A program made the position numbers and the translations under genes. From the NCBI RefSeq assembly GCF_024360925.2, contig NZ_CP113517.1, positions 2,294,001 to 2,358,000 on the forward strand: DNA of 64,000 bases, written 5' to 3'. Shown piece by piece: positions 9,343 to 18,440 of this stretch; positions within the stretch are counted from its first letter, which is position 1, and each line of letters begins with the position of its first letter. This DNA comes from Methylomonas rapida (GTDB taxonomy: Bacteria > Pseudomonadota > Gammaproteobacteria > Methylococcales > Methylomonadaceae). The notes below the pieces were generated by a model. The model did no database searches. It was not told the DNA's origin and saw nothing but the letters and a program-made list of their open reading frames with translations.

Positions 9343-9928
9343 ACAAATTATGCAAGCGGAAATTCACTCGCGGTAAGTTACGATAATTTCGACGGCTCAA
9401 TTGATCTAAGCATACGCATTTTGGACACCGGAATCGGTCGCGAAGTGAGAGCTAAGACTATTAAACTGGTCGCTAACTTAGTTTTCCGTTCCATTGCGCA
9501 TCACCCCCTGAATAAGGGCATGCCACGATAACCGAATCAGTGGAAATTTGACGTAAATTGAGGAAAAGTAAGCCGCAGCTATAGATCTTAGATTAGACGC
9601 TAACATACGATCTTATCCGCTTTGCGAACTGATTGTCATTACAGCTCTTAAACTCTTACCATAAAGGCTTAGCGTACTATTTTTTCCGAATTCTGCGGTT
9701 ACCCCTTATACAAAGCAGTCTGTCGTGGTCACCGGCAGTCGGCCAAAAAGAGACGAATAGGTACTGGTAAGGGTAAGTTTTTTGACATTAGTCATGAGAG
9801 CGGATCAGACAGCTAAGGGTCGCCTGGCGACCGTCTGCTCTTCAGATTCATTGCCGGAAAGCTGCCGTTCGTCACTGTGTCCAACAGGCCTTTAGCTGCC
9901 TAGTCTACCCACCTCAGCTATGTCGCCA
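9343..9928. other. Intergenic stretch without a recognisable gene
   Basis: I see no convincing coding frame, RNA gene or repeat here. The sequence is mixed in composition, and short words (for example GGAAAGCTGCCGTTCG near 9855) resemble words in the other long spacer near 17290, so both may hold decayed copies of the same unknown element. Confidence 0.4.
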
Positions 9929-10132
9929 TTAAGTTCTCAAAGCCGCCGCACAACAACCAATACCCTCGTTAATTTCGAACCCATTTTGCATGGCTTTTGT
10001 GATGGTGACTATGCAAATATCGAAGGTCATGTTTTCTATATCCAGCGGCACAGTTTGCTGTTGGCAAAATAGCAAAAATCGCGCAAGAGAATTGAATCCT
10101 TCCAGGCCTGCCTGACCCAGCGTGGCAGTCAA
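9929..10132 (-). CDS. Possible 67-residue protein following glgC
   Basis: A short frame whose TTG start overlaps the glgC stop codon (TTGA), so it could be translated by coupling. The product is slightly hydrophobic with two adjacent cysteines near the C terminus (GIGCCAAALRT). I recognise no family. Base composition is compatible with coding, but length and start codon make it uncertain. Confidence 0.3.
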   Translation of the reverse strand: MTATLGQAGLEGFNSLARFLLFCQQQTVPLDIENMTFDICIVTITKAMQNGFEINEGIGCCAAALRT

Positions 10133-11352
10133 TACACTCGGATTTGTCCTCGCTTACCTTTAGGTACGACTACAATCCCGGATGGGCTAATAGGGTAGCG
10201 TTGCCGATCAGTTGTGGGGTCATAGCCGATCACAGTGGCCGGTTCGATGAGATTATATCGGCCAATGATGGCACGACGAAGACGGGTGCCACTGCCTATG
10301 AAGTTGTAGTCCATGATGATGCAATCTTCAATATCGACGTCGCGCTCGATCATTACCTCATGCCGGATCACCGAATTACGAATATTGCCCCCATTGATAA
10401 TGGTCCCTCCGCCAATAATGCTGTTTCGAATTTCACCGCTAATGATCCTGGCTTCCGGCCCGAAATAGTGATCAGAATAAATGGGCCAATCGGGATTGAA
10501 GGTATCGAACAGAGGCTCCAGTCCAAGCAGGTCCATATGGGCTGCATGATAGGCATCAAGGTTGCCAACATCGCGCCAATAAGAGGGTTCTTCATAAGTT
10601 TTGACGCCTGGGATCCGGTTGGAGGTGAAATCATAAGTGCAGACCTTGTGCGTGCGAATCAGTCTGGGTAGTACATCATGGCCGAAATCTTTTTCTCCTC
10701 GAGCATGAGCTTCTTCCAAAGCATCAATGAGCACATGGGTCTTAAACAGGTAATTACCCATTGAGGAAAAACAGTGTTGCGGATCGCCAGGAATAGGCTT
10801 GGGTTGCGCTGGTTTTTCCTGAAAATCAATGATTCGGAACGAACTATCATGAGTGATGATGCCAAAGTTGTGACCCTGATCCAATGGCACAGGCAAGGCT
10901 GCCACCGTCATATCGGCCTCATGGTCCAAATGAAACTGAACCATTTGGTTAATATCCATGCGATAGATGTGATCGGCTCCAAAGACTGCCACTATGTCGG
11001 GGCGGTGATGTTCTATCAACCCCAGGTTCTGATAGACGGCGTCAGCAGTGCCCTGGAACCATTCCGGGCCACCGCGCATCTGGGCAGGCACGACAGTAAC
11101 GAAGTGATCCGCAATGATATTCGAAACCGACCATGCCCGTCGTATGTGCTCGATCAGTGATTGGGATTTGTACTGAACCAGCAAATAGATCGAGTGGATT
11201 TCGGAATTAACTAGATTGCTGAGCACAAAATCGACGATGCGGTAACGTCCGCCGAAAGGAACTGCTGGCTTGGAACGCTCTGCCGTAAGCGGGTTCAGAC
11301 GAGTGCCTTCGCCACCGGCCAATACTACCGCAAGTACTCTCGGGTTTGCCAT
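10129..11352 (-). CDS. glgC: Glucose-1-phosphate adenylyltransferase
   Basis: ADP-glucose pyrophosphorylase, making ADP-glucose from glucose-1-phosphate and ATP for glycogen synthesis. The nucleotidyltransferase motif LAGGEGTRLNPLT is near residue 10, WFQGTADAV near 95, FGADHIYRMD near 125, and the C-terminal left-handed beta-helix repeats end in RGQIRVY. I use the ATG at 11352 (407 residues), with GGAGAG eight bases upstream; an in-frame TTG eight codons earlier is less likely. The family is allosterically controlled by glycolytic intermediates. Confidence 0.93.
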   Translation of the reverse strand: MANPRVLAVVLAGGEGTRLNPLTAERSKPAVPFGGRYRIVDFVLSNLVNSEIHSIYLLVQYKSQSLIEHIRRAWSVSNIIADHFVTVVPAQMRGGPEWFQGTADAVYQNLGLIEHHRPDIVAVFGADHIYRMDINQMVQFHLDHEADMTVAALPVPLDQGHNFGIITHDSSFRIIDFQEKPAQPKPIPGDPQHCFSSMGNYLFKTHVLIDALEEAHARGEKDFGHDVLPRLIRTHKVCTYDFTSNRIPGVKTYEEPSYWRDVGNLDAYHAAHMDLLGLEPLFDTFNPDWPIYSDHYFGPEARIISGEIRNSIIGGGTIINGGNIRNSVIRHEVMIERDVDIEDCIIMDYNFIGSGTRLRRAIIGRYNLIEPATVIGYDPTTDRQRYPISPSGIVVVPKGKRGQIRVY

Positions 11353-11493
11353 CTTGCTCTCCGATTCTAAAGCCAAATACTCTCAATGAGAAAACACCTT
11401 TGGATCGCCTTTTAACATCGTTTCTTCGCGAGGTGATCCCGGTTGCTTAGCTGAACTGAATTACATCGTGTCGAGACTTCTGATAATCCAGAT

Positions 11494-11841
11494 TCAGGAT
11501 CGAATCATCGTAAGAATCATCTTGAATTGCTTCAGCGCCTTAAGACTGTGCGGTTGCTGCGCGGGTATGAGAATCATATCCCCTCCATGCAAGTGATTGG
11601 GTATACCTGCGATGCTGACTTCCGCTTCGCCTTCGAACACCTGCACCAGGGCGTCGAAGGGCGCCGTATGTTCGCTCAGGCCTTGTCCTTCGTCGAAAGC
11701 GAAGATGGTCACGTTACCCGTTGGCTTTTTGACAATTTCGCGGCTGACGATTGAGCCGTCCTGGTAGTTGACCAACTCGCTGACCCTGGCGATTTCGGCG
11801 CCATTGAGTCCTTTGGCCTTGGGTGTGTTTTCTGCTTGCAT
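11494..11841 (-). CDS. Cupin-domain protein
   Basis: A 115-residue single-domain cupin. The first metal-binding motif is visible around GLSEHTAPFDALVQVFEGEAEV (residues 54-75) and the second around GDMILIPAQQPHSL (87-100). Its function as enzyme or sensor is unknown. An AGGTGA Shine-Dalgarno supports the ATG. It lies in a run of minus-strand genes with rubredoxin and NO reductase and may belong to the same stress response. Confidence 0.82.
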   Translation of the reverse strand: MQAENTPKAKGLNGAEIARVSELVNYQDGSIVSREIVKKPTGNVTIFAFDEGQGLSEHTAPFDALVQVFEGEAEVSIAGIPNHLHGGDMILIPAQQPHSLKALKQFKMILTMIRS

Positions 11842-11922
11842 AATTCACCTTTTCAATCTGTTGTACCAAAGAGACAGAAGCCCGATATTTTCGAGATCTG
11901 TTGTCACGAGTGAAGTGATGGC

Positions 11923-12093
11923 TTATTCCATCAGTTTAAAAAAATCTTTAGGTGCTCCACAGATCGGACAAGACCAGTCATTGGGTATGTCGGCCCAAAG
12001 GGTTCCGGGAGCAAGGCCGCTATCGGGATCGCCCTTTGCTTCATCATAGATATGTTCGCATTCCCGGCACTGATACTTTTTAAAATTGGCCAT
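11923..12093 (-). CDS. Rubredoxin
   Basis: A 56-residue rubredoxin with the two CxxC knuckles that hold one iron: CREC near residue 8 and CPIC near residue 41. The start at 12093 has GGAGAATC just upstream and gives normal family length; the longer frame to 12147 is not needed. It is a small cytoplasmic electron carrier. Near an NO reductase and an NAD(P)H-flavin reductase it could take part in NO or oxygen detoxification, but no dedicated partner is visible. Confidence 0.93.
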   Translation of the reverse strand: MANFKKYQCRECEHIYDEAKGDPDSGLAPGTLWADIPNDWSCPICGAPKDFFKLME

Positions 12094-12186
12094 GATGATT
12101 CTCCAGAATGGATTAGTAATTTGGGTAGATGAAGCAGTCCACGGCAATGCTTTGGATGCCCAAAAGAAAAAAGGATAGCTTCGCCT

Positions 12187-12768
12187 TCATCTTTCAAGTA
12201 CCTCGGTTACTCGCTGCTTAAGCATGGGGAGCAACTCCTTCTCGAACCAAGGATTTCGGCTAAGCCAAATATTGTTTCGCGGACTTGGGTGCGGAAGGGG
12301 GATTATCTCGGGCCCATGGGATTGCCAACCTCGAACAGTCTCGGTAAGTGACGCGCGTGCTTCGCCGATGTGATACGCCTGTGCATACTGCCCAACAACC
12401 AACGTCACTTCAAGATGGTGCAGGTGACCGAGAAGTTGGCCGCGCCATGCCGCCGCGCATTCAGACCGTGGAGGAAGGTCACCGGATTTGCCCGTGCCGG
12501 GAAAACAAAGGCCCAGTGGTAGAATTGCGATCTGTTTCGAGTCGTAAAAGACTTCGCGCGTCACCCCCATCCACTCACGCAAACGCTCACCACTGGCATC
12601 ATCGAAAGGCACTCCGGAGTCATGAGCTTTTCTGCCGGGTGCTTGACTGGCAATCAACACTCTAGCCAGCGGGTGTATTTGTAGAATGGGTCGGGGGCCG
12701 TGCGGCAGATATGCTGCGCAAATACAGCAGTCTTGCACCTCGGTTAGCAAAGATTCAAATGCGCTCAT
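12187..12768 (-). CDS. Uracil-DNA glycosylase-family protein
   Basis: 193 residues with the UDG-superfamily fold. Motif 1 is in ASQAPGRKAHDSGVPFDDASG (residues 40-60) and the C-terminal motif is PLPHPSPRNNIW near residue 158. The HPSPRN variant is found in a little-studied group annotated as uracil-DNA glycosylase family proteins, so glycosylase activity is likely but its substrate is uncertain. Four cysteines near the N terminus are not arranged like a clear family 4 iron-sulfur site. GAGGAAC precedes the ATG. Confidence 0.8.
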   Translation of the reverse strand: MSAFESLLTEVQDCCICAAYLPHGPRPILQIHPLARVLIASQAPGRKAHDSGVPFDDASGERLREWMGVTREVFYDSKQIAILPLGLCFPGTGKSGDLPPRSECAAAWRGQLLGHLHHLEVTLVVGQYAQAYHIGEARASLTETVRGWQSHGPEIIPLPHPSPRNNIWLSRNPWFEKELLPMLKQRVTEVLER

Positions 12769-12828
12769 GGGTGACGTTCCTCACGACAGGCGAACAAACC
12801 GTAGTGGTACATTAATCGTGCTCTCCAG

Positions 12829-13197
12829 CTAACGGAAAAGCCAGTCATTTTCCTGGATCACTATCGCTTGGTTATGCTCTTCGTCCTTAGCTGCATAGAC
12901 GAGCGTGACGATCCCCTTGTCCAGTTCTTGTTTTAAGAGCCGGATTTGCTCGTGATTGTCCTTGAGTTCAGCGAGATACTGATCCTTGAATTCTTCCCAT
13001 CTGCCAAAATCATGGTCAAACCATTTCCGCAGTTCGGTGCTGGGAGCGATATCTTTGAGCCATAAATCAATGCCTGCTTTTTCCTTTGTCAAACCACGCG
13101 GCCAGAGCCTATCCACGAGAATACGCCGGCCGTCATGCTGGTCCGGCAATTCGTATACCCTTTTAATCTTGATGCTATGGTTTTCTGGCTGTTGCAT
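12829..13197 (-). CDS. DUF488-family protein (YeaO-like)
   Basis: 122 residues matching the DUF488/YeaO group: [18 protein letters not shown] near residue 25, LRKWFDHD near 56, and [14 protein letters not shown] near 100. The biochemical role of the family is unknown. It lies between a cupin and a glycosylase-like gene in the minus-strand group that includes NO reductase. Weak ribosome binding site. Confidence 0.88.
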   Translation of the reverse strand: MQQPENHSIKIKRVYELPDQHDGRRILVDRLWPRGLTKEKAGIDLWLKDIAPSTELRKWFDHDFGRWEEFKDQYLAELKDNHEQIRLLKQELDKGIVTLVYAAKDEEHNQAIVIQENDWLFR

Positions 13198-13290
13198 TTG
13201 TGAATTGGATTCGCCGGTTGAGTTAAAAGAGTAATCACGAGGTATGGTGCAGTCGCATATTTGAAAATTGCCAGGCCAAGCACTAACAAT

Positions 13291-13620
13291 TTAATCTTTA
13301 AAGATAATTGTGAGCAAAACAACCGAATCAACGACTGCTTTAACTGAGTGCGGCTCATCGGGCATTAAATAAAGTAGCTGGCCGGATGCCAATAGTTGAG
13401 TAGTTCCTATTGCTACGCACTCAATTTCCCCGGTTATACAATGAATCACACACGGCCCTGAAACTTTGTGATCAGCAAATTCTTTGCCTGCCGGAAGAAC
13501 CAGGCGAACCAGTTCCATTTCATCTGTTTTCACAATGACTTTAGTTTTTTCGTTTGGTACGTCTTGCGCCCAAGTTGCCAAGTCAACAATTTCACCTGGT
13601 GATGCGTGATGCGTGGCCAT
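13291..13620 (-). CDS. Cupin-domain protein
   Basis: A 109-residue single cupin: LPAGKEFADHKVSGPCVIHCITGEIE (residues 43-68) and GQLLYLMPDEPHSVKAV (79-95) are the two motif regions. GAGGAAAG upstream fixes the ATG. It is 38 bases downstream of the NO reductase gene and probably co-transcribed. It is a second, different cupin from the one at 11494, and its function is unknown. Confidence 0.82.
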   Translation of the reverse strand: MATHHASPGEIVDLATWAQDVPNEKTKVIVKTDEMELVRLVLPAGKEFADHKVSGPCVIHCITGEIECVAIGTTQLLASGQLLYLMPDEPHSVKAVVDSVVLLTIIFKD

Positions 13621-13658
13621 GAATCTTTCCTCATAAGTTTAAATTTATCAGACACAAG

Positions 13659-15938
13659 CTAATGCACATCCAGCCAGCCTTTGATGGATGCGATTGCCAA
13701 CGGTATGGCGCCAAACAGGATAAATACCAGATCACCGGGCAGACGTAGCCACTCGATCAGGCGCGACCTTTCGCTGCCGATGTAATCAAGGCTGCGAGCA
13801 TGCCAGTATCCATGCTGAACGACATCCCAGACTTGCAACACGCCACTGGGGAACAAGCTCATGATTAACATCAGAGCCAGGCCAACATTGGAGCCCCAAA
13901 ATCCGACCCTTACGTATTTCTCGACGCCGACCCAGCGCAAATCGGAACTGGTCTGGCGCAACACGAATACCATCAGCGCCAATGCCAGCATGCCGAATAC
14001 CCCCATCATCGCGGCATGGCCATGGTTGGGTGTCAGTTGGGTGCCGACTTCATAGTAGCTGACGATAGGCAGGTTGATTAGAAAGCCGAAGATGCCGGCA
14101 CCGACGAAGTTCCAGAAGCCGACTGCCATCAAGAAATAAAACGTCCATTTATGCGGTATGGCTACCGATTTGCCGCAGACGTCGCAGTCGGCACGCGTGG
14201 TGCGCACGAAATCCCAGGCGTCCAGGGTCAGCAGCGTCAACGGCACCACTTCCAGCACCGAAACCATTGCCGACAGTGCCATATTAACGCTGCTCTGGCC
14301 GGTAAAATACCAGTGATGGCCGGTGCCAATTAGGCCTCCGGCGAAATATAGGATGGCGTCAAGGTAAATCACTCGAAGGGCGACGTTGCGCTGGGTAAGC
14401 CCTAGTTGATAAAACAGCAGCGCGACCAGCGTGGTGGCGAAGAATTCAAAGAAACCTTCGACCCATAAATGAATGATCCAGAAGCGCCAGGTATCGACCA
14501 CTGTGAAGTTGGTCTTTGCGCCGAAGAAGAGTGCCGGGATGTAGAACAGCGGAATCGCCAGTGAGGCCAGCAAGAACGCTCTGACCAACGGTTTCGCTTC
14601 TGACTCGTTCAGGGTATCAGGCTGTAGCAACTTAAATAAAAGCGTAAACCACACCAGCAGACCGGCGATAAGCAGGTACTGCCACAGGCGGCCGAGCTCC
14701 AGGTATTCCCAGCCTTGGTTGCCAAGCCAGAACCACCATTGACCCAGGATTTGCGAAATCCCCGCCCACTCGCCTAACAGGCTGCCGCCTATGACCACGG
14801 CGAAAGCACCGAACAGCAGATGAATCCAGCCCGCGAACCAGCGCGGTTCATCATTGCGCAGTGAACGGCCGAGAAACAAGGCTGCGGCGACAAAAGCGGT
14901 GGCAATCCAGAAAACCGCGGTTTGCAGATGCCAGGTGCGCATCAGATTGCTGGGAAATAGCTTCTCCAGCTCAAGGCCATAAAAACTGCCTGGATCGGCG
15001 CGATAGTGCGCCGTTGCACCGCCCACCAAGGTCTGAGCAAGAAACAGCAGCGCCACCACCACGAAAAATTTCACCAGTGCTAACTGACCGGCACTGGCTT
15101 GCCCAGGCAACAGATGAGGATGTACATGATGTCCTGTGCTAATCCAGCCAAGATAATCGAATTTTCCAAACATCAGTAGTACGATTCCAATACCGGCCAG
15201 CAGCACGATAAGGCTCAACGCACTCCATAACAGCGCACCGGGGACGGGCATATTCCCGACGCTGGGGTCGTATGGAAAATTGTTGGTGTAGGAGTAGTTC
15301 TCGCCGGGGCGGTTGGCCACCGAGGCCCAGGCAGTCCATGTGATGAAGGCGGTAAACTGGCGAAGTTCAGTCGGATCGCTGATCAATCCACGCTTGAGTC
15401 CGCCATTCCGTTCAGGATTCAGGAAATAATCCGTCCAATAAGCGATCTGCTTACGATAGGCGGATGTCTCCGGCACGGTCAGACGCAACGTTGCGCTGGC
15501 GGCATCATAATGATTGGTCTTTAGCTCGACTGCGGTTTGTGCATACACGGCGGCCAATTGGCCGGGCGTGAGTGAGGAAAGTGGCTGTTGGTATTGCTGC
15601 TGGGCAATGATAGTGGCGGTGTTCTCGCCGATTCGGTGCAATGCCTCGGCCGAATAATCTGGCCCCAAGTATGCGCCATGACCCCAGATACTGCCGTTGT
15701 TCATCAACCCGTATTTGAGAAAGATAGCCTGGCCTTCTTTGATTTCGTCACCGGAAAACAGGCGAACACCTTGTGCATCAACGATTTGGGCCGGAGTCGG
15801 CGGAGCATTACGATAGGCCAGCGATGTTATGACGATCAGGCCTGCAAAGCCCAGCACCATCACGATCAGCACCGTGCGCAGCCACCAGGGAGACAAATCA
15901 GGGGATTCTTTCATTAAGGGCTGCGCGGCAACATTCAT
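13659..15938 (-). CDS. norZ: Quinol-dependent nitric oxide reductase (qNor)
   Basis: A 759-residue integral membrane protein of the single-subunit qNor type, reducing 2 NO to N2O with quinol electrons. It has the N-terminal extension with a periplasmic domain (KYGLMNNGSIWGHGAYLGPDY) and about 14 membrane helices. Active-site features are present: HLWVEGFFEFF near residue 490, GTGHHWYFTG near 540 for the FeB histidines, and NHGHAAMMG near 635 for haem ligation. The glutamate of HLWVEG is retained, which argues against an NO dismutase. It follows a flavin reductase gene by 17 bases. Confidence 0.93.
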   Translation of the reverse strand: MNVAAQPLMKESPDLSPWWLRTVLIVMVLGFAGLIVITSLAYRNAPPTPAQIVDAQGVRLFSGDEIKEGQAIFLKYGLMNNGSIWGHGAYLGPDYSAEALHRIGENTATIIAQQQYQQPLSSLTPGQLAAVYAQTAVELKTNHYDAASATLRLTVPETSAYRKQIAYWTDYFLNPERNGGLKRGLISDPTELRQFTAFITWTAWASVANRPGENYSYTNNFPYDPSVGNMPVPGALLWSALSLIVLLAGIGIVLLMFGKFDYLGWISTGHHVHPHLLPGQASAGQLALVKFFVVVALLFLAQTLVGGATAHYRADPGSFYGLELEKLFPSNLMRTWHLQTAVFWIATAFVAAALFLGRSLRNDEPRWFAGWIHLLFGAFAVVIGGSLLGEWAGISQILGQWWFWLGNQGWEYLELGRLWQYLLIAGLLVWFTLLFKLLQPDTLNESEAKPLVRAFLLASLAIPLFYIPALFFGAKTNFTVVDTWRFWIIHLWVEGFFEFFATTLVALLFYQLGLTQRNVALRVIYLDAILYFAGGLIGTGHHWYFTGQSSVNMALSAMVSVLEVVPLTLLTLDAWDFVRTTRADCDVCGKSVAIPHKWTFYFLMAVGFWNFVGAGIFGFLINLPIVSYYEVGTQLTPNHGHAAMMGVFGMLALALMVFVLRQTSSDLRWVGVEKYVRVGFWGSNVGLALMLIMSLFPSGVLQVWDVVQHGYWHARSLDYIGSERSRLIEWLRLPGDLVFILFGAIPLAIASIKGWLDVH

Positions 15939-15955
15939 GGTGTTTCAAGCCTTCA

Positions 15956-16678
15956 TCAGTAACCTGAAAACTCTTCCGTGCGGATGTTGTCTTCATCGAC
16001 CCCCGCTTTGCTCAACATGTCACGCATCGCTTTTACCATTGGGGCAGGACCGTCTATGTAAAAAATGGGCAGCGTCAGATCGTCGATGAACTTCAGCAGC
16101 ATGGCTTTATTGATAAACCCGGTTTCGCCATGCCATTCGCGACTGGACTTTTCCATCTCGGCCATAGTGCCGACAAAGGTATAATTGGGGTTGGTGGCGT
16201 GTGCTGCGGACAAATTGTCCAGAAAGGCCGCATCTTCTGGTCTTCGATTAGCATAAAAGACCAGAATTCGGTGCGGAACCCGATCATGCAAGGCTTGCAG
16301 CACAATGCTTCTTACCGGCGTAACGCCTATACCACCGGTAAGAAAAACCGCCGGAACACTGGCATTGTTATGCAAGGTGAACGAGCCATAAGGCCCATCT
16401 AACATCACCTCGGTGCCGGGCTGCATGGTTTTTAATACCCGCTTAAACGCCGTATCACGCATGCGGGCCGCAAAAATAAGGTCGTCTTCGTAAGGGGCGC
16501 TGGCAAACGAAAACGCTCGTGTATTGCCTTCGGCATCTGTTTCAGCGGGATTTATCAATGTCAGGTTGCCGAATTGACCCGCTTTGAAGCTTAACCCGGG
16601 AGGCTTTTCAAAATGAAACGCCATGGTTCCTTCAGCAATTTCGCGGTTGCATTTCAGTTTGACGGTATATTTGGACAT
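15956..16678 (-). CDS. FAD-dependent NAD(P)H oxidoreductase (FNR fold)
   Basis: 240 residues with the two-domain ferredoxin reductase fold: FAD-binding RAFSFASAPYE near residue 54 and nucleotide-binding GGIGVTPVRSI near 115, ending in an FNR-like IRTEEFSGY. There is no [2Fe-2S] or globin domain in the chain, so its acceptor is separate. Being first in line before the NO reductase, it could reduce rubredoxin, a haem protein or the quinone pool; this is inference. AGGGGAG precedes the ATG. Confidence 0.88.
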   Translation of the reverse strand: MSKYTVKLKCNREIAEGTMAFHFEKPPGLSFKAGQFGNLTLINPAETDAEGNTRAFSFASAPYEDDLIFAARMRDTAFKRVLKTMQPGTEVMLDGPYGSFTLHNNASVPAVFLTGGIGVTPVRSIVLQALHDRVPHRILVFYANRRPEDAAFLDNLSAAHATNPNYTFVGTMAEMEKSSREWHGETGFINKAMLLKFIDDLTLPIFYIDGPAPMVKAMRDMLSKAGVDEDNIRTEEFSGY

Positions 16679-17540
16679 GGCGAACTCCCCTGACTTTTGT
16701 TAAAAAGCACAAAAAATAGCCGCAAGTACATGCTATACCGGCTGACATTGAACGCATCGGCATAGAGATTCTTCGTCGCGGCGTCTGCCAGAAAGGCTTT
16801 TCTTTTAGTGACCCGCACCATTTCCGGATGATGCCCGCACAAAAACATGCGCCAGTTTTTCAGACTGGGAAGGCAATGTTGTGAGCACGCCCTGTCGCAC
16901 AACCAGCGGGGACACCGTCCCCGGTATCCAGTAGCTCTTTGGGATACAAACCGCCTCATACCGTTACCGGTTCGGCTACATGAACTCCCGTAAAAAGTTG
17001 CACATAGCCGCTAGCCAAATTCGCGACTGTGATTATAGGTAACTATAGGAATTCATTTAATATAAGACAAACGATTTTTATTGGAATTTAATATCGGCAA
17101 ATCAAATGATAAAGCTGACATTCCGCATTCCCATGCAATATTTTGATAAAAAAATCCGGGGTCATATAGGTCTTGTTATCAAGCATCGATAGCTAAACTG
17201 ACCGGCGGCTATTGAATCAGCTGCTGTCAATACCACTAAAACGTGGCAGCCCGCTTATGGCCGTAGTGGCGCAGTCATAAAGTCAATTTGCTTGCGGAAA
17301 AGCTGCCATTCGCCGAACTTAATGATTGAAAATTTCGCCGGCATCACCAGCGGCCGGTTATGGCCGAAACCGAACGATCAAAGTCTCGCTGGGTTTGTAG
17401 CGGAATCGGTGAGGGATTAGCGATCAGAATACGCACCATAGACACATAAGTCACATGATCTTAGCTACTATTGCCCATTTTCGCACGAATCCTTACGGTC
17501 ACCCTAAAGATCACAGAGACTGCTCCAGAATTTATTTTCC
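16679..17540. other. Long intergenic region with decayed sequence
   Basis: About 860 bases with no convincing gene. The part next to 16678 must hold the promoter of the NO reductase group, but I could not recognise a NorR, NsrR or FNR site with confidence. Around 17290-17400 short words resemble the spacer at 9343-9928. A 101-codon frame at 16654-16959 on the minus strand has no family features and overlaps the reductase start. Confidence 0.4.
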
Positions 17541-17620
17541 TGGTTCCCACGGTTCGCCGTGGGAATCCATGCGCCGCGGAAGACCGATATGCATTCCCAC
17601 GCTGGAGCGTGGGAACGAGA
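17541..17620. repeat. Paired-hairpin palindromic repeat, copy A
   Basis: Two hairpins in a row: the first is GGTTCCCACGG...CCGTGGGAATCC, the second is ATTCCCACGC...GCGTGGGAAC, separated by about 25 bases containing GCGCCGCGGAAGACCGAT. Complete and partial copies recur at 18399, 20511/21989, 22763, 30624 and 39471/40948. The layout is that of REP/BIME-type elements. No RAYT transposase is in the window. Confidence 0.85.
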
Positions 17621-17642
17621 AAAACAGCAAAAGACAAGTTCC

Positions 17643-17667
17643 GTAGGGTACGCACGGCGTACCCTAC
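17643..17667. repeat. Second palindrome type (GTAGGGTACG hairpin)
   Basis: GTAGGGTACG and CGTACCCTAC are perfect inverted 10-mers around CACGG. It lies between palindromic repeat A and the HNH nuclease gene. It could act as a transcription stop or be another dispersed repeat; only one copy is in this window. Confidence 0.6.
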
Positions 17668-17731
17668 ATACTACCCAACCCTAACGTCTTTGGTCTACAC
17701 TGGGCCTTTTTCATCACCATTGGAGCGCTTA

Positions 17732-18370
17732 ATGAAACGACTATTCGCCGCCATTGCCCTGATCTTGGCCCTGCCAGCGCATGCCGAGTTATACAAATGC
17801 ATGGCTGGCGGCAAAGTCAGTTACCAGCAAGGTCCGTGCAGCGCAAGCCAAGATGAAACGATACTGGAAGTTGGAAAAGAATCCGAAAAGACGGATGATT
17901 ACTCTAAAATCTTTTCTCCGGCATCCATCAAAACGCCCACCATATTACGCGATGCGGAAGGCCGCATCGTTCGCAGCGAATCGGCGAAAAACGATTTCAA
18001 ATCAACGCATCCATGTCCGGCCAACGGCCATCGTTCAGGTTCGTGTCCAGGGTACGTAATAGACCATGTCACCCCTCTAGCATGCGGTGGCACCGATGCC
18101 CCGAGCAATATGCAATGGCAAACCGTAGAGGAAGGCAAGGCCAAAGATAAATGGGGACGCGACGGCTGCGAGGTTGTCCCCCAAACATATCATGCGGCAA
18201 GCAAGCCGTCGAAAAGGATTAAATTAAAACCGATAACATCGGGCAATGGCGGTGACTATGACGGTTACAGTTCTTATGGCGGCGGAGATTCAACCGTGCA
18301 CACTGGCCCGCGCGGCGGGCGTTACACGATTACCTCGGGCGGAAACAAAAGTTATCTGCCAAGGCATTGA
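17732..18370 (+). CDS. Exported HNH-nuclease-like protein with DUF4124-type N terminus
   Basis: 212 residues from the ATG at 17732, which has GGAG upstream and is followed by a clean signal peptide (MKRLFAAIALILALPAHA). After it comes a DUF4124-like piece (AELYKCMAGGKVSYQQGPC), then an HNH core with DHVTPLACGGTDAPSNMQW near residue 115. The C-terminal tail is Gly-rich and ends GPRGGRYTITSGGNKSY. An HNH domain behind a signal peptide suggests a periplasmic or secreted nuclease. The longer frame starting at 17471 merely reads through palindromic repeat A. It may belong to the mobile region. Confidence 0.8.
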   Translation: MKRLFAAIALILALPAHAELYKCMAGGKVSYQQGPCSASQDETILEVGKESEKTDDYSKIFSPASIKTPTILRDAEGRIVRSESAKNDFKSTHPCPANGHRSGSCPGYVIDHVTPLACGGTDAPSNMQWQTVEEGKAKDKWGRDGCEVVPQTYHAASKPSKRIKLKPITSGNGGDYDGYSSYGGGDSTVHTGPRGGRYTITSGGNKSYLPRH

Positions 18371-18398
18371 TTAAATTATTAAAAGGATAGGTTATCCC

Positions 18399-18428
18399 TC
18401 GTTCCCACGCTCCTGCGTGGGAATGCAT
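18399..18428. repeat. Palindromic repeat, single hairpin (copy B)
   Basis: GTTCCCACGC-TCCT-GCGTGGGAATGCAT, the reverse complement of the second hairpin of copy A. It sits between the HNH gene and the next gene, about 13 bases ahead of that gene's start codon, so it could affect its translation. Confidence 0.8.
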
Positions 18429-18440
18429 AAAGGAGAAGAG

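Noticed and set aside
13659..15938. NO dismutase instead of NO reductase
   Set aside because: The active-site glutamate in HLWVEG is present, as in ordinary qNor; the dismutase group is known for changes in the active site and quinol-binding residues.
16654..16959. 101-codon minus-strand frame before the flavin reductase
   Set aside because: It overlaps the reductase start, has no family features and an odd Arg/Cys-rich composition.
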